NCBI GenBank assembly: GCA_020249265.1
Contig: JADCGA010000004.1
Span: forward strand, 1-64,000
DNA from: Roseomonas sp.
Lineage (GTDB): Bacteria > Pseudomonadota > Alphaproteobacteria > Acetobacterales > Acetobacteraceae
Length of the DNA stretch: 64,000 bases
Reading direction: 5' to 3'
The notes beneath the pieces are model-generated. The model ran no database searches. It was not told where the DNA came from and worked only from the letters and a program-made list of their open reading frames with translations. This document shows positions 55,571 to 64,000 of this stretch, one piece after another; within the stretch, counting starts at the first letter, position 1, and every line of letters starts with the position of its first letter. Both the position numbers and the translations under genes were made by a program.

Positions 55571-56338
55571 ATGTCCCCCATAACGCGACGGATGGCCTCA
55601 TTGGGTATCTCGGTTCTTGGCCTTCTAGGTAGCCGTCAGGCTCTAGCCATGCCCCAACGGGACCCATCTGGACTGACCAGCGCTCAAAGCGGCCTCGGAT
55701 GGCCGAGAGAAGCCAGCACTCCCGCGATGGCCAGGGACGCGTACTTGACACCAACCCCAAATGTCAGCCGCGGGCCGTTTTATCCTCCGGCGCCATGGGG
55801 CCTGCCCTTTTTGTCGGCACGGCCCCAACGCTGGCCGGAGCCGCCTGGCACCGACCTTACCCGCGGGACCGATCCAGCGGCTGCCCCCGCACGAGGGCAG
55901 CATATCACGTTGACCGGCCGGGTTCTGCGCACCGATGGGCGTCCTGTACCGCAAGCCCGCATAGAGATCTGGAGCGTGAATGCCGACGCGCTTTATCGCG
56001 CGGAAGACGATGGGGTTTCAGATCCAGGATTTACCGGTTATGGTATCACTGCTAGCAATGCTGACGGTGCCTATGTTTTTCGAACCATTCGCCCGCCAAG
56101 CTATACACGCTTTCTTGGCCTGATCAAACGCACCGCACATATCCATCTTCTGGTTCAACCACCCGGTGGAACCGAATTGACCACCGAAGCATGGTTTGCC
56201 GATGAACCAAAAAACGCGTCTGACAGCCTCCTGTCGCGCATCACGGATTCATCACTGCGGCAACGCATGATTATGGCGGGTGAGTCGGCCAACCCAGCAA
56301 GCGTGCCACTTTTTCGTTTCGATATCGTTCTAGCATAA
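55571..56338 (+). CDS. Intradiol ring-cleavage dioxygenase-like protein (secreted)
   Basis: The 255-residue protein has an N-terminal signal (TRRMASLGISVLGLLGSRQALA), possibly Tat-exported because of the twin arginine. The body resembles the beta subunit of protocatechuate 3,4-dioxygenase: SRGPFYPP, GRVLRTDGRPVPQARIEIWSVNADALY, GYGITASNADGAYVFRTIRP and HIHLLVQPPG. The metal-binding His-x-His and the ligand tyrosines are visible; catalytic activity on a catechol-like compound is likely but unproven. Exported intradiol-type enzymes exist. It lies between the divergent AraC gene and an NAD(P)-binding protein gene. Confidence 0.82.
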   Translation: MSPITRRMASLGISVLGLLGSRQALAMPQRDPSGLTSAQSGLGWPREASTPAMARDAYLTPTPNVSRGPFYPPAPWGLPFLSARPQRWPEPPGTDLTRGTDPAAAPARGQHITLTGRVLRTDGRPVPQARIEIWSVNADALYRAEDDGVSDPGFTGYGITASNADGAYVFRTIRPPSYTRFLGLIKRTAHIHLLVQPPGGTELTTEAWFADEPKNASDSLLSRITDSSLRQRMIMAGESANPASVPLFRFDIVLA

Positions 56339-56403
56339 TCCATTTGCGGGTTGCCGTTCACCATCATTCGGCGCGTGCTCGCTCACACGACGGAGGTTTG
56401 AGA

Positions 56404-57111
56404 ATGCGAATTGTTGTATTTGGTGCAAGTGGTGCGACGGGCAGGCATATAGTTACCCATGGTCAGGCAAGGGGCCTCGACATGGTTGCGGTTGCGCGCA
56501 ATCCGGCAGTTCTGCCAACCGAGTTTAGGACCAGAGCAGCTTGGCCGGTTCTGCCGCTCGATCAGAGCAACTTGCAATATGGTATAAATGGCTTGGGGAC
56601 TGACGGCTCGGTAAAAGCACAGCAAGAGACCCTATGCGAGATTTTGCGCGGTGCCGACGCGGTGGTTGTGGCGCTTGGCATTCGCCGTCGCACGCGCTCC
56701 CCCTTTGCGCCTCTTGTTTCGCCGAAAAATGTGTGCTCCGCAGCGACGGCTTTGATAATGCCGGCCATGATGGCAGAGCGTGTGCCCCGCCTTCTATATA
56801 TCAGCGCCTACGGTGTAGGTCAGGCGTGGGGTAGCTTACCCTGGTGGGCCCGCGCTTTCATCGGAATCAGCAATGTGCGCTGGAGCTATCGCGACCATGC
56901 CGTTGCTGAAGCGGCCATAGAGAAAAGCGCGCTCGATTGGCGTATTCTGAACCCTACGCTGCTGACGGACGAAGCCGGTCCCGATGCGCGACCAATGACG
57001 CCGACTGACAACCCCTTACGCAAGATCTCACGAGAAGGACTTGGCGCTTACGTCATCACAAACATCACGGACAGCTCCCTGGTGCGCCAGCGAGTTACCT
57101 TGGCTGCTTGA
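56404..57111 (+). CDS. NAD(P)-binding (NmrA-like atypical SDR) protein
   Basis: The 235-residue protein has the Rossmann opening MRIVVFGASGATGRHIVTHG and RGLDMVAVARNP, then ADAVVVALGI, RLLYISAYGVG and WRILNPTLLTDEAG. It resembles atypical short-chain dehydrogenases of the NmrA/SDR_a5 type, which bind NAD(P)H and may act as reductases or sensors. The ATG at 56404 follows GGAGG. It lies 66 bases after the dioxygenase gene and is probably co-transcribed. Between its stop and hpf (57112-57235) I see no gene. Confidence 0.85.
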   Translation: MRIVVFGASGATGRHIVTHGQARGLDMVAVARNPAVLPTEFRTRAAWPVLPLDQSNLQYGINGLGTDGSVKAQQETLCEILRGADAVVVALGIRRRTRSPFAPLVSPKNVCSAATALIMPAMMAERVPRLLYISAYGVGQAWGSLPWWARAFIGISNVRWSYRDHAVAEAAIEKSALDWRILNPTLLTDEAGPDARPMTPTDNPLRKISREGLGAYVITNITDSSLVRQRVTLAA

Positions 57112-57235
57112 AAACCAGAATAGCAGATAGCTTCCGCGCACCAGGCCACTCCGCCTGGCGCGAGAATATTGAGCAAACGCACGGCGTCCGACGGACCTGC
57201 TGGGTGGCTCAATAGGCGACGCCAAGCGGGCTGGC

Positions 57236-57820
57236 TTATCCCTCTCCCGGATCAATCCAACCGATATGCCCATCGGCGCGGCGATAGACAACATTCAGCC
57301 CGCCGCCCTTCTTATTGCGGAACATCAGCGCTTGCGCCTGCGCCAAATCCAACCGCATCACCGCTTCTCCCACGGTCAGGCGTTCAATATGCGCCGGGTG
57401 TTCGGCAATGATGGCACCGTGGTCGCCATGATCAGCCGCTTCCTCATCCGCCGGGGCTTCGATCACATAGCGCCGGCCACGCGGCGCTTCCTCTGTCACC
57501 GCTTCGCGTTCGCTGGCGAAGGACCGCGCATGTTCATTCACACGGCGGCGATAGCGGCGCAGGCGCTTGGCCAGATGCTCCGCGGCAACCTCAAAGGCGC
57601 GATGCGCATCCGCGCCTTCCCCTTCGGCGCGCATCATCAACCCGCGCCCGGCCTTCAGATTGATGTCACAACTGAACTGGCTTCGATGCTTGTGGAAGGT
57701 CACATTGGCTTCAAGCGCATGATCGAAATACTTGGCGGTGATCATCGCCAGCCCGTCACTCACATGGGTCTTCAGCGCTTCTCCGGTTTCAACCTGTTTG
57801 CCGGCTACCGTAATATGCAT
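57236..57820 (-). CDS. hpf: Ribosome hibernation promoting factor (long form)
   Basis: HPF pairs 70S ribosomes into inactive 100S dimers in stationary phase. The 194-residue long form has the S30AE domain (MHITVAGKQVETGEALKTHV, AKYFDHALEANVTFHKHRSQ) and the C-terminal dimerisation domain (HIERLTVGEAVMRLDLAQAQ, GGLNVVYRRADGHIGWIDPG). It follows rpoN, as in many proteobacteria, 97 bases downstream. A broken copy of its 3' two thirds lies 2.7 kb away on the other side of the AraC/dioxygenase insert. Confidence 0.95.
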   Translation of the reverse strand: MHITVAGKQVETGEALKTHVSDGLAMITAKYFDHALEANVTFHKHRSQFSCDINLKAGRGLMMRAEGEGADAHRAFEVAAEHLAKRLRRYRRRVNEHARSFASEREAVTEEAPRGRRYVIEAPADEEAADHGDHGAIIAEHPAHIERLTVGEAVMRLDLAQAQALMFRNKKGGGLNVVYRRADGHIGWIDPGEG

Positions 57821-57917
57821 GGGCCTATGCCCTCCCTTTTTGCAAAGCGGAGGGGCCGCCCCAAGGCGACCGGGCGTGCGACCCTTGCCTTTCTCCCGGG
57901 TCGCCTTTCTGTCCGGA

Positions 57918-59393
57918 TCAGGCCGAGGCGGCCTTCTCCCGTTTGCGCTGCACGGATGATGGAATGCGCAGCGCGTCCCGGTATTTGGCCACAGTTCGCC
58001 TGGCAATGTCCACGCCTTCTTCACGCAACCGGGCCACAATCGTATCGTCGGAGAGGATATCCTCCGGGCTTTCGGCATCCACCATGGCCTTGATGCGGTA
58101 GCGCACGGCCTCAGCGCTATGCGCTTCCCCACCGCGCGTGCCGGAAATGGCGGTGGTGAAGAAATACTTAAGCTCAAAAGTGCCGCGCGGCGTGGCAATT
58201 GCCTTGTTGGAGGTAACGCGGGAGACGGTGCTTTCATGCAGCGAAACCTCATCCGCCACATCGCGCAGGATCAGCGGGCGCAAATGCCCAACGCCATGCC
58301 GGAAAAAGCCATCCTGCCGGCGCACAATTTCGGCGGCCACTTTCAGGATGGTATTGGCGCGCTGCTCCAGCGACTTCACCAACCATGACGCGGTCTGGAA
58401 GCGTTCCGCGATCCAATTCTTGTCTTCCTTGCCGCGCGCGCTGACATTGGCGGAGGCAAAGAAGCCCTTATTCACGAGCACACGCGGCAGCGTTTCCAGA
58501 TTGAGCTCAACAATCCAATCATCATCCGGCCCGCGCCGCATCAGCACATCCGGTATCAGGGTTGGCGCGGGTGGTGCATCAAAGGAAGCGCCGGGCTTGG
58601 GGTTAAGCCGCTTCAGCTCTGCGACCATCTCCACCATGTCTTCGGCATCCACGCCGCAAATCTGTTGCAAGCCCTTCAGATCACGCTTGGCGAGCAATTC
58701 CAGATTGGCGAGCAGCGCCGCCATTGCGGGATCATAGCGATTGCGATCCTGCAATTGCACCGCGAGGCATTCCGCCAAATCATGGCAGAACATGCCAACG
58801 GGATCGAAGCGCGCCATGGCAAGGCGCACGCGTTCCACCAGCGCTTCCGCGCACCCCAGCGCATCCGCAATCATCTGCGCGCGCACATGCAGCCGCCCCG
58901 CGGGGTCCACCAGCGCGAGCAGATTGCCGGCAATCAGTCTTTCCTGCGGTGAGGTGAAATTCAGCCGTATCTGTTCCGCGAGATGATCACGCAGAGAACG
59001 CTCCGGCGCTTCCATCGCTTCAATGCCGGAAAGATCATCATCAAAATCGCGGCTGCCACCACGGCCAATCGGCGGTAGGCCATTGTCGTAGACATTATCC
59101 CACTCGGCATCGAGCGGCGCAGCATTTTCCGAAGGCAGCGCATCAGAAGCGGCGGCGCTGGCGGCATCCGCTGGTTCGGGTGCGGCAGGCAAGGGATCAG
59201 TGCTGCGCCCGGCATCCGGGCCGGCGATGGGGCGTTCGTCGCGCTCCAGCAGCGGGTTGCGCTCAAGCTCATCCTCGACAAAGGCGGAGACTTCCATATT
59301 GGAAGATTGCAGCAGCTTGATCGCCTGGCGCAGCTGCGGCGTCATCACCAGCTGCTGTGATTGCCGCAGATCGAGACGCGGGCCGATCGCCAT
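57918..59393 (-). CDS. rpoN: RNA polymerase sigma-54 factor RpoN
   Basis: The 491-residue sigma-54 has the activator-contacting region I (LDLRQSQQLVMTPQLRQAIKLLQ), an acidic linker, the core-binding domain and the C-terminal DNA-binding domain with the RpoN box ARRTVAKYRDALRIPSS (consensus ARRTVAKYRE). It partners bacterial enhancer-binding proteins such as the one at 1.8-3.3 kb. It lies 61 bases downstream of lptB and ahead of hpf. Confidence 0.97.
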   Translation of the reverse strand: MAIGPRLDLRQSQQLVMTPQLRQAIKLLQSSNMEVSAFVEDELERNPLLERDERPIAGPDAGRSTDPLPAAPEPADAASAAASDALPSENAAPLDAEWDNVYDNGLPPIGRGGSRDFDDDLSGIEAMEAPERSLRDHLAEQIRLNFTSPQERLIAGNLLALVDPAGRLHVRAQMIADALGCAEALVERVRLAMARFDPVGMFCHDLAECLAVQLQDRNRYDPAMAALLANLELLAKRDLKGLQQICGVDAEDMVEMVAELKRLNPKPGASFDAPPAPTLIPDVLMRRGPDDDWIVELNLETLPRVLVNKGFFASANVSARGKEDKNWIAERFQTASWLVKSLEQRANTILKVAAEIVRRQDGFFRHGVGHLRPLILRDVADEVSLHESTVSRVTSNKAIATPRGTFELKYFFTTAISGTRGGEAHSAEAVRYRIKAMVDAESPEDILSDDTIVARLREEGVDIARRTVAKYRDALRIPSSVQRKREKAASA

Positions 59394-59454
59394 CAGCGCT
59401 GCTCACTAGGCTGGGCGGAAAGGAAGACAGGAAACATGCGGCGCCATTATCCAA

Positions 59455-60213
59455 TTACAGGCTGAATTTTTCGCCAAGATAGACGCGGCGCACATCCTCA
59501 TTCGCCACGATTTCCTGCGGGTTGCCCTCCATCAAAACCTTGCCTTCATGCAGAATATAAGCGCGGTCAATGATTTCCAGCGTTTCGCGCACATTATGGT
59601 CGGTGATCAGCACGCCAATGCCGCGGTCCTTCAAATGCTTGACCAGATCACGGATCTCGCCAACCGCGATGGGATCAATGCCGGCGAGTGGTTCATCCAA
59701 CAGGATATAGGAAGGGTGGGTCGCCAAGGCACGCGCAATTTCGCAGCGCCGCCGTTCACCACCGGAAAGCGCCAAGGCGGGCGCGCGACGCAAATGCGCA
59801 ATGCCGAATTCTGCCAGCAATTCATCCAGCATTGCCGCGCGGCGATCAGCTTCCGGTTCCACAACTTCAAGCGCGGCGCGGATATTTTGTTCCACCGTCA
59901 GGCCGCGAAAGATGCTGGCTTCCTGCGGCAGATAGCCAAGCCCAAGCCGCGCGCGGCGATACATGGGCAGCATGGTGACATCATGCCCATCCATCATCAC
60001 GCGCCCTTCATCGGGCTGCACCAGGCCGGTAATCATGTAGAAGGTTGTTGTCTTGCCCGCACCATTCGGGCCGAGCAGCCCAACCGCTTCGCCGCGCTGC
60101 AAAGACAGCGACACATTGCGCACCACCGGCCGCTTTTTGTAACGCTTGCCGAGCGCTGTGGCGTGCAGCCCTCCGGCGCCAGGGACCACCTTCAATGGCG
60201 CGGTCTCGTTCAT
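59455..60213 (-). CDS. lptB: LPS export ABC transporter ATP-binding protein LptB
   Basis: LptB powers extraction of lipopolysaccharide from the inner membrane by LptFG. The 252-residue ATPase has Walker [16 protein letters not shown], the Q loop, the signature [16 protein letters not shown], Walker [14 protein letters not shown] and the switch His in [30 protein letters not shown] is typical of LptB. Its start overlaps lptA by 4 bases. Confidence 0.97.
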   Translation of the reverse strand: MNETAPLKVVPGAGGLHATALGKRYKKRPVVRNVSLSLQRGEAVGLLGPNGAGKTTTFYMITGLVQPDEGRVMMDGHDVTMLPMYRRARLGLGYLPQEASIFRGLTVEQNIRAALEVVEPEADRRAAMLDELLAEFGIAHLRRAPALALSGGERRRCEIARALATHPSYILLDEPLAGIDPIAVGEIRDLVKHLKDRGIGVLITDHNVRETLEIIDRAYILHEGKVLMEGNPQEIVANEDVRRVYLGEKFSL

Positions 60214-61115
60214 CGCATCGGCGCCCCAGGTCCTGGAAGGCCCTGGCCTTCACCTGGTACGATGATGCCGCGCACCCTTTCATTCGGGCAGGCCACAAGT
60301 CGCGAAATGCCGGTGTCCATATTCACAATCGCCTCACACCCCGTCAGTGTATTGTCACCGCGCACAATGGTGACATTGCCAAGCAGCCGCGCAAGACTAT
60401 TGGGCGGCGTATAGACGCCAGAATCCCCGCGCACCACTTCGGTTGGGGTGCGGATTTCAATGCGCCCGAAAGCTTCGACCCTTTCAAGATTGCTGCCCGA
60501 ACCTGGCGAAGCCCCGGACGCTGCACGCGTGGGCTGTGGGCGCGTTGCAGTTGCTTCCGTTGGCGCTTCGCGGAAATAGGCCACCAACACATCGGCGCGC
60601 ACGCGCCTGTCATCCTTCGTCACCACCACCGCATCGCCGCGCGCCACCGCCATGCGCCTTTGCGGCCAATATTCGACACTATCGCGCGCTGTCAGTACAT
60701 TATCCGGTGAGGTCAGGCGCAGGTTCCGCCCGGTCAGCACCATCACCGTCTGATCCAGATCGTAAATCGCACGCTCGCCCTCTGCCCGGTCTGTTGCCGT
60801 GGTGATCACGACATTGCCTTCGGCTTCCAGGCGCCAAATCTCACTCGCGCCGCCGGGGCCTTCACTGGGTGGGCGTGTTTCCGCCGGTGCCCCACCACGC
60901 GGGCGATAGCGTGCCAGCAGCAGATCAGCATCAATTGTGACACCGCCGCGCACGGCCCGCGCCGCACCGCGTGCGATCACCAATTGTTCATTCTGGCGCC
61001 ATTCAATGCCATCCCGCGCGGTGACTTCAATCGGCCCACCTTGATTGAGCTCAGCCATTTGCGCCGAGGCCACGCCAGCAAGAACACATAACGCCAAGGC
61101 AAGGCGACGGATCAT
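60210..61115 (-). CDS. lptA: LPS periplasmic transport protein LptA
   Basis: LptA forms the periplasmic bridge that carries lipopolysaccharide. The 301-residue precursor has a signal peptide ([19 protein letters not shown]) and OstA-type beta-jellyroll repeats ([61 protein letters not shown]). It is longer than the E. coli protein (185 residues), mainly through linkers rich in Pro/Ala/Ser/Thr (about 78-92 and 185-205). It lies between lptC and lptB with overlapping ends, which fixes the identity. Confidence 0.92.
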   Translation of the reverse strand: MIRRLALALCVLAGVASAQMAELNQGGPIEVTARDGIEWRQNEQLVIARGAARAVRGGVTIDADLLLARYRPRGGAPAETRPPSEGPGGASEIWRLEAEGNVVITTATDRAEGERAIYDLDQTVMVLTGRNLRLTSPDNVLTARDSVEYWPQRRMAVARGDAVVVTKDDRRVRADVLVAYFREAPTEATATRPQPTRAASGASPGSGSNLERVEAFGRIEIRTPTEVVRGDSGVYTPPNSLARLLGNVTIVRGDNTLTGCEAIVNMDTGISRLVACPNERVRGIIVPGEGQGLPGPGAPMR

Positions 61116-61792
61116 TGCCGGCCCTCCAACAGGGCGCGTGATTGACCGGTAAAGACCACTACCGCGCCCTTGTCATAAAGGCGGAAGCCCTCACTCACCA
61201 GCGTGCCGAAGGGGCCTTGCGCGGCCACGGGCTTGTCGCCGGAGGCCGCCCCTTCCTTCAATTCAATCGCAGCTTCTTCGGTGACCAACAGATTGCCGCC
61301 ATCATGCCACAGCGTGACCTCGCCCCGCAGATCAAGATGATTGCGGGCCTTGTCCAGCCGGCCTTCGCGCGATTCCAAAAGCACCCAGCCATCGGTCATC
61401 AGCAAATCAGCGCGCGGTGCCTCAAGATCAACAATGTCCTGATTCTGCCCCTGAGTCGCGACCGAAGCCGTGACGGTATAGGGCCGGTTCTGTTCATCCA
61501 CCCCCTGATAGCGAGGGGCGACGATCCGCACCGCATCGGGCGCGGTTTGCGTGACACGCCGGAAGGAAACCCGCGCGCGTTCTTCAGCGCCTTCCAATTT
61601 CGGCCAGATTGCAATGGCCAGCAGCACCGCCAAACCCGCGCCTGGCACCAGCCATTTCAGCGCGCCCAACATCACCCGCCTGCGTGCCATCTGCCCCGCG
61701 GAAGGGGACCAGCGTTCGCGCGAAGGCGGCGTGATGCGCCGCGGCGCGCGGGGGGCCGCGATCACCGATGCCTCAGGCGCACGGTTCTTCAC
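61112..61792 (-). CDS. lptC: LPS export system protein LptC
   Basis: LptC is the bitopic inner-membrane protein handing LPS from LptBFG to LptA. The 226-residue protein has a basic cytoplasmic N-terminus (about 1-45), one helix (about 48-66, WLVPGAGLAVLLAIAIW) and a periplasmic jellyroll (RVSFRRVTQTAPDAVRIVAP, YTVTASVATQGQNQDIVDLE, EVTLWHDGGNLLVTEEAAIEL). It overlaps kdsD upstream and lptA downstream (4 bases each). Confidence 0.92.
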   Translation of the reverse strand: MKNRAPEASVIAAPRAPRRITPPSRERWSPSAGQMARRRVMLGALKWLVPGAGLAVLLAIAIWPKLEGAEERARVSFRRVTQTAPDAVRIVAPRYQGVDEQNRPYTVTASVATQGQNQDIVDLEAPRADLLMTDGWVLLESREGRLDKARNHLDLRGEVTLWHDGGNLLVTEEAAIELKEGAASGDKPVAAQGPFGTLVSEGFRLYDKGAVVVFTGQSRALLEGRQ

Positions 61793-62772
61793 GCCACACC
61801 TGCGCGTAACAAATCATGGATATGCAGAATGCCGATCGGCCGGCGCCCTTCATCTACCACGAAAAGCGCGGTGATGCCGTGCTTGTTCATCAGCCCAAGC
61901 GCTTCCGCTGCCAGCGCATCGCCCGTGATCGCACGGGGCTTACGTGTCATCACCTCACCGGCTGGACGCGCCAGCAAACCCACCCCGCCCGAGACTTCGA
62001 GCGACCGGCGCAAATCGCCATCCGTAATCACGCCGGCGAGCACGCCATCTGCGCCCACCACGCCAAGGCAGCCAAAGCGCCGCGCGGTCATGGCCAAAAT
62101 CGCGGCTTCCATTGGCATATCCGGCGGTGCCAGCGGCAATTCCGCCGCGCCATGCATCAAATCCCGCACGCGGGACAACCGCGCCCCCAACTTCCCGCCC
62201 GGGTGAAACACCCGAAAATCGGACGCCGTGAAGCCCCGCCGCGTCAGCAACGCCACCGCCAAAGCATCCCCCAGCGCCATCTGCATGGTGGTGGAGGTTG
62301 TGGGGGCGAGGCCCATCGGGCAGGCCTCAGCCGCTGCCGGCAAAACCAGCGCCACATCGGCAGCGCGCGCCAAGGTGCTTTCCGCGCGGCCGATAATGCC
62401 AATCAGCGGCAGGCTGAAGCGGCGGGAATGCGCGATCAAATCCGCTAATTCCGGCGTTTCCCCAGAATTGGACAAGGCCAGCACCGCATCCCCGGCCAGG
62501 ATCATGCCCAAATCCCCGTGGGAGGCTTCCGCCGGATGCACAAACAGCGCCGGCGTGCCGGTGGAAGCCATGGTCGCCGCAATCTTGCGCGCCACATGGC
62601 CCGATTTCCCCATGCCGGAGACAACAACGCGGCCCGTGACACCCGCCAGCAAACCCACCGCGCGCACAAAGCCATCATCCAAAACATCAGAAAGCGCGCG
62701 CAGCGCATCTGCTTCCAGGGCCAGCACGCGGCGGCCTTCGGCAAGGTCAGGATGGGGGCTAAGAGTGTTCAC
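61789..62772 (-). CDS. kdsD: Arabinose-5-phosphate isomerase KdsD/KpsF
   Basis: KdsD converts ribulose-5-phosphate to arabinose-5-phosphate for Kdo synthesis. The 327-residue protein has an SIS domain (GRVVVSGMGKSGHVARKIAAT, PAEASHGDLGMI, ALSNSGETPELADLI) followed by two CBS domains (about 205-325). The GTG at 62772 (VNTLSPHPDLAEG) gives the family length; a TTG at 62832 is an alternative in frame. Its stop overlaps lptC. Head of the kdsD-lptC-lptA-lptB-rpoN-hpf block. Confidence 0.95.
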   Translation of the reverse strand: MNTLSPHPDLAEGRRVLALEADALRALSDVLDDGFVRAVGLLAGVTGRVVVSGMGKSGHVARKIAATMASTGTPALFVHPAEASHGDLGMILAGDAVLALSNSGETPELADLIAHSRRFSLPLIGIIGRAESTLARAADVALVLPAAAEACPMGLAPTTSTTMQMALGDALAVALLTRRGFTASDFRVFHPGGKLGARLSRVRDLMHGAAELPLAPPDMPMEAAILAMTARRFGCLGVVGADGVLAGVITDGDLRRSLEVSGGVGLLARPAGEVMTRKPRAITGDALAAEALGLMNKHGITALFVVDEGRRPIGILHIHDLLRAGVA

Positions 62773-62861
62773 GCCACCTTGTATGAGGCGGCGGCCCTCA
62801 AGGGTCAATAAATTCTGGGGCTGGCCCTGCAAAAAAAATGCCAGCAGCAGTAGTGCGCCGA

Positions 62862-63518
62862 TTAGTGATGGAAAATATCCGGGTCTTCATAGCCCAGCAG
62901 ATCAAGCCGCCCGCGTGCCGGCAGGAAGCGGAAACAGGCCTCCGCCAAATCCAACCGGCCTTCGCGCTTCAACAACCCCTCAAGCTTCGCCCACAGCGCA
63001 TGCAAATGCAGCACATCAGAAGCGGCATAGGCCATTTGTTCGGTGGTGAGTTCCGCCGCACCCCAATCTGACGTTTGCTGCTGCTTGGACAAATCCACGC
63101 CCAGCAATTCCCGGCACAAATCCTTGAGCCCATGCCTATCCGTAAAAGTCCGCACCAGCTTGGCGGCGATTTTGGTGCAAACCACCGGCGCCGTGACAAC
63201 ACCCAGCGCATGATACAACGCCGCGACATCAAACCGCGCGAAATGAAACAGCTTGGTGATGGCCGGATCAGCCAATAATTTCTTCAAATTGGGCGCATCC
63301 GCCCCACGCCCACCAAGCGATGCCGGGCTGATCTGCACCAGATGCGCGGACCCATCGCCCGAAGATAACTGCACCAGGCAAAGCCTATCCCGATGCGGGT
63401 TAAGCCCCATGGTTTCCGTATCAATCGCAACCACACGGCCCAAATCCAGGCCATCCGGTAGGTCGTTTCTATAAAGCCGGATGGTCACGCCGGCATGGGA
63501 GAATAAGGTGGAACCCAT
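62862..63518 (-). CDS. Ribonuclease D-like 3'-5' exonuclease
   Basis: The 218-residue DEDDy exonuclease has Exo I (VVAIDTETMGLNPHRDRLCLVQLSSGD in parts: AIDTETMGL), Exo II (LFHFARFDVAALYHALG) and Exo III with Tyr (TTEQMAYAASDVLHLHALW). HRDC domains are missing; it is the short RNase D form common in alphaproteobacteria, distinct from full-length Rnd (about 380 residues). Probable role in tRNA 3' trimming. It is preceded by a tRNA-Leu gene in the same orientation 29 bases upstream. Confidence 0.93.
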   Translation of the reverse strand: MGSTLFSHAGVTIRLYRNDLPDGLDLGRVVAIDTETMGLNPHRDRLCLVQLSSGDGSAHLVQISPASLGGRGADAPNLKKLLADPAITKLFHFARFDVAALYHALGVVTAPVVCTKIAAKLVRTFTDRHGLKDLCRELLGVDLSKQQQTSDWGAAELTTEQMAYAASDVLHLHALWAKLEGLLKREGRLDLAEACFRFLPARGRLDLLGYEDPDIFHH

Positions 63519-63547
63519 TGGTCTCGCCGCCTCATGAAAAGAAAAAC

Positions 63548-63634
63548 TGGTGCCCAGGAAAGGACTCGAACCTTCACAGCCTTGCGGCCACAGGTACCTG
63601 AAACCTGCGCGTCTACCAATTCCGCCACCTGGGC
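63548..63634 (-). tRNA. tRNA-Leu(CAG)
   Basis: Read on the minus strand, the acceptor GCCCAGG/CCTGGGC, D arm, anticodon stem CAGGT/ACCTG with loop TTCAGGT (anticodon CAG), a long class II variable arm (GTGGCCGCAAGGCTGT), T arm GAAGG-TTCGAGT-CCTTT, discriminator A and an encoded CCA (63548-63550) are all visible; 87 bases in total. Confidence 0.95.
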
Positions 63635-63850
63635 AAAGGGGGCCGGCGCCTTTCGGCGAGACGCGCGCATTTACGCGCTGGGGGGTGGGGCGTCAAGGAG
63701 GTGTGATGAGGGGTAGATCGGGGGCGCTGCCCGCTGAAACCGGCCTTCGGAGCACTATTCATACAGGATTTATCAAGCATAATCCGCTTCTTAGCGTTTT
63801 TGTTGAGATAACATCAGCACGATGATACTAATTGAACGCGGGTGGATGAC

Positions 63851-64000
63851 ATGCTGGAAATAGCCGAAAAAGACATTCTGCAAAGCCTAGAACGTGACAA
63901 CCCTTGGTGGGCTGATCACCGTGGCGCCATTGGCGCGGACTTTGCCCATACGCGGGCATATTTCGCGAATTTCAGAGAGCTCGCCCTGAACTGGGGCGTT
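63851..64000 (+). CDS. ATP-binding protein (DUF4143-type AAA), N-terminal part, partial
   Basis: From the ATG at 63851 the frame reads MLEIAEKDILQSLERDNPWW then ADHRGAIGADFAHTRAYFAN, uninterrupted to the window end. The ERDNPWW segment is typical of the start of AAA-type ATP-binding proteins with a DUF4143 C-terminus, where the Walker A would follow shortly. Its P-loop is outside the window, so the assignment is provisional. Upstream 63635-63850 holds no gene that I can support; base composition there is AT-richer, suggesting acquired DNA adjacent to the tRNA-Leu gene. Confidence 0.6.
   Translation, partial: MLEIAEKDILQSLERDNPWWADHRGAIGADFAHTRAYFANFRELALNWGV

Overview
The window is GC-rich chromosomal DNA of an alphaproteobacterium. 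Separate glyQ/glyS genes, a pyruvate-phosphate dikinase with its dedicated regulator, the kdsD-lptC-lptA-lptB-rpoN-hpf block and an abundance of Bug-type binding proteins fit Rhodospirillales, most likely Acetobacteraceae (Roseomonas-like). That family placement is inference from gene order and protein flavour; no database search was possible. Genes are dense, with many 1-8 base overlaps between co-directional genes.

Region by region. 0-0.4 kb: the 5' end of an IS481-family insertion sequence, cut by the window edge. 0.6-3.3 kb: msrP, a small membrane protein and a sigma-54 activator. 3.3-8.2 kb (minus): a Gld-like ABC transporter operon ending in a Nudix gene. 8.3-14.1 kb: divergent recG and sdhE-mfd. 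14.2-14.5 kb: two tRNA genes separated by stem-loops and a 20-bp direct repeat. 14.6-18.5 kb (minus): a CMD-family protein, a metallo-beta-lactamase-fold hydrolase and an overlapping MarR/response regulator/histidine kinase operon. 18.6-26.2 kb (plus): Bug-type binding protein, tyrosine phosphatase, lpxC, bamD, recN, ligA. 26.2-35.8 kb: aminopeptidase P, a DUF1127 protein, ppdK, then glyQ-vapB-vapC-glyS, in which a toxin-antitoxin pair sits inside the glycyl-tRNA synthetase operon. 36.3-38.5 kb: aroE-coaE-dnaQ.

38.5-51.8 kb looks like the replication and segregation centre of the chromosome. The hemE/PSRP intergenic gap holds DnaA-box-like sequences and a cluster of GANTC sites; this gene pair flanks the origin in Caulobacter and Rickettsia. 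Six to nine kb away are two parS palindromes flanking mnmE-mnmG, followed by rsmG, parA and parB. A foreign-looking segment (about 40.9-43.9 kb: ABM-domain membrane protein, YcaC-like hydrolase, TMEM175 channel) lies between the presumed origin and the par locus and has truncated a GNAT gene.

51.8-64 kb: an Lrp-type regulator, a split UxaA-family lyase, a LysE exporter, a second insert (AraC regulator, intradiol dioxygenase, NAD(P)-binding protein) bounded by a broken 3' copy of hpf on the left and intact hpf on the right, then rpoN, the LPS-transport genes lptB-lptA-lptC, kdsD, an RNase D-like exonuclease, tRNA-Leu and the start of an ATPase that leaves the window.

The most noteworthy items are the candidate oriC, parS embedded in the mnmG/rsmG stop-start overlap, vapBC spliced into glyQS, and the hpf-flanked insertion.
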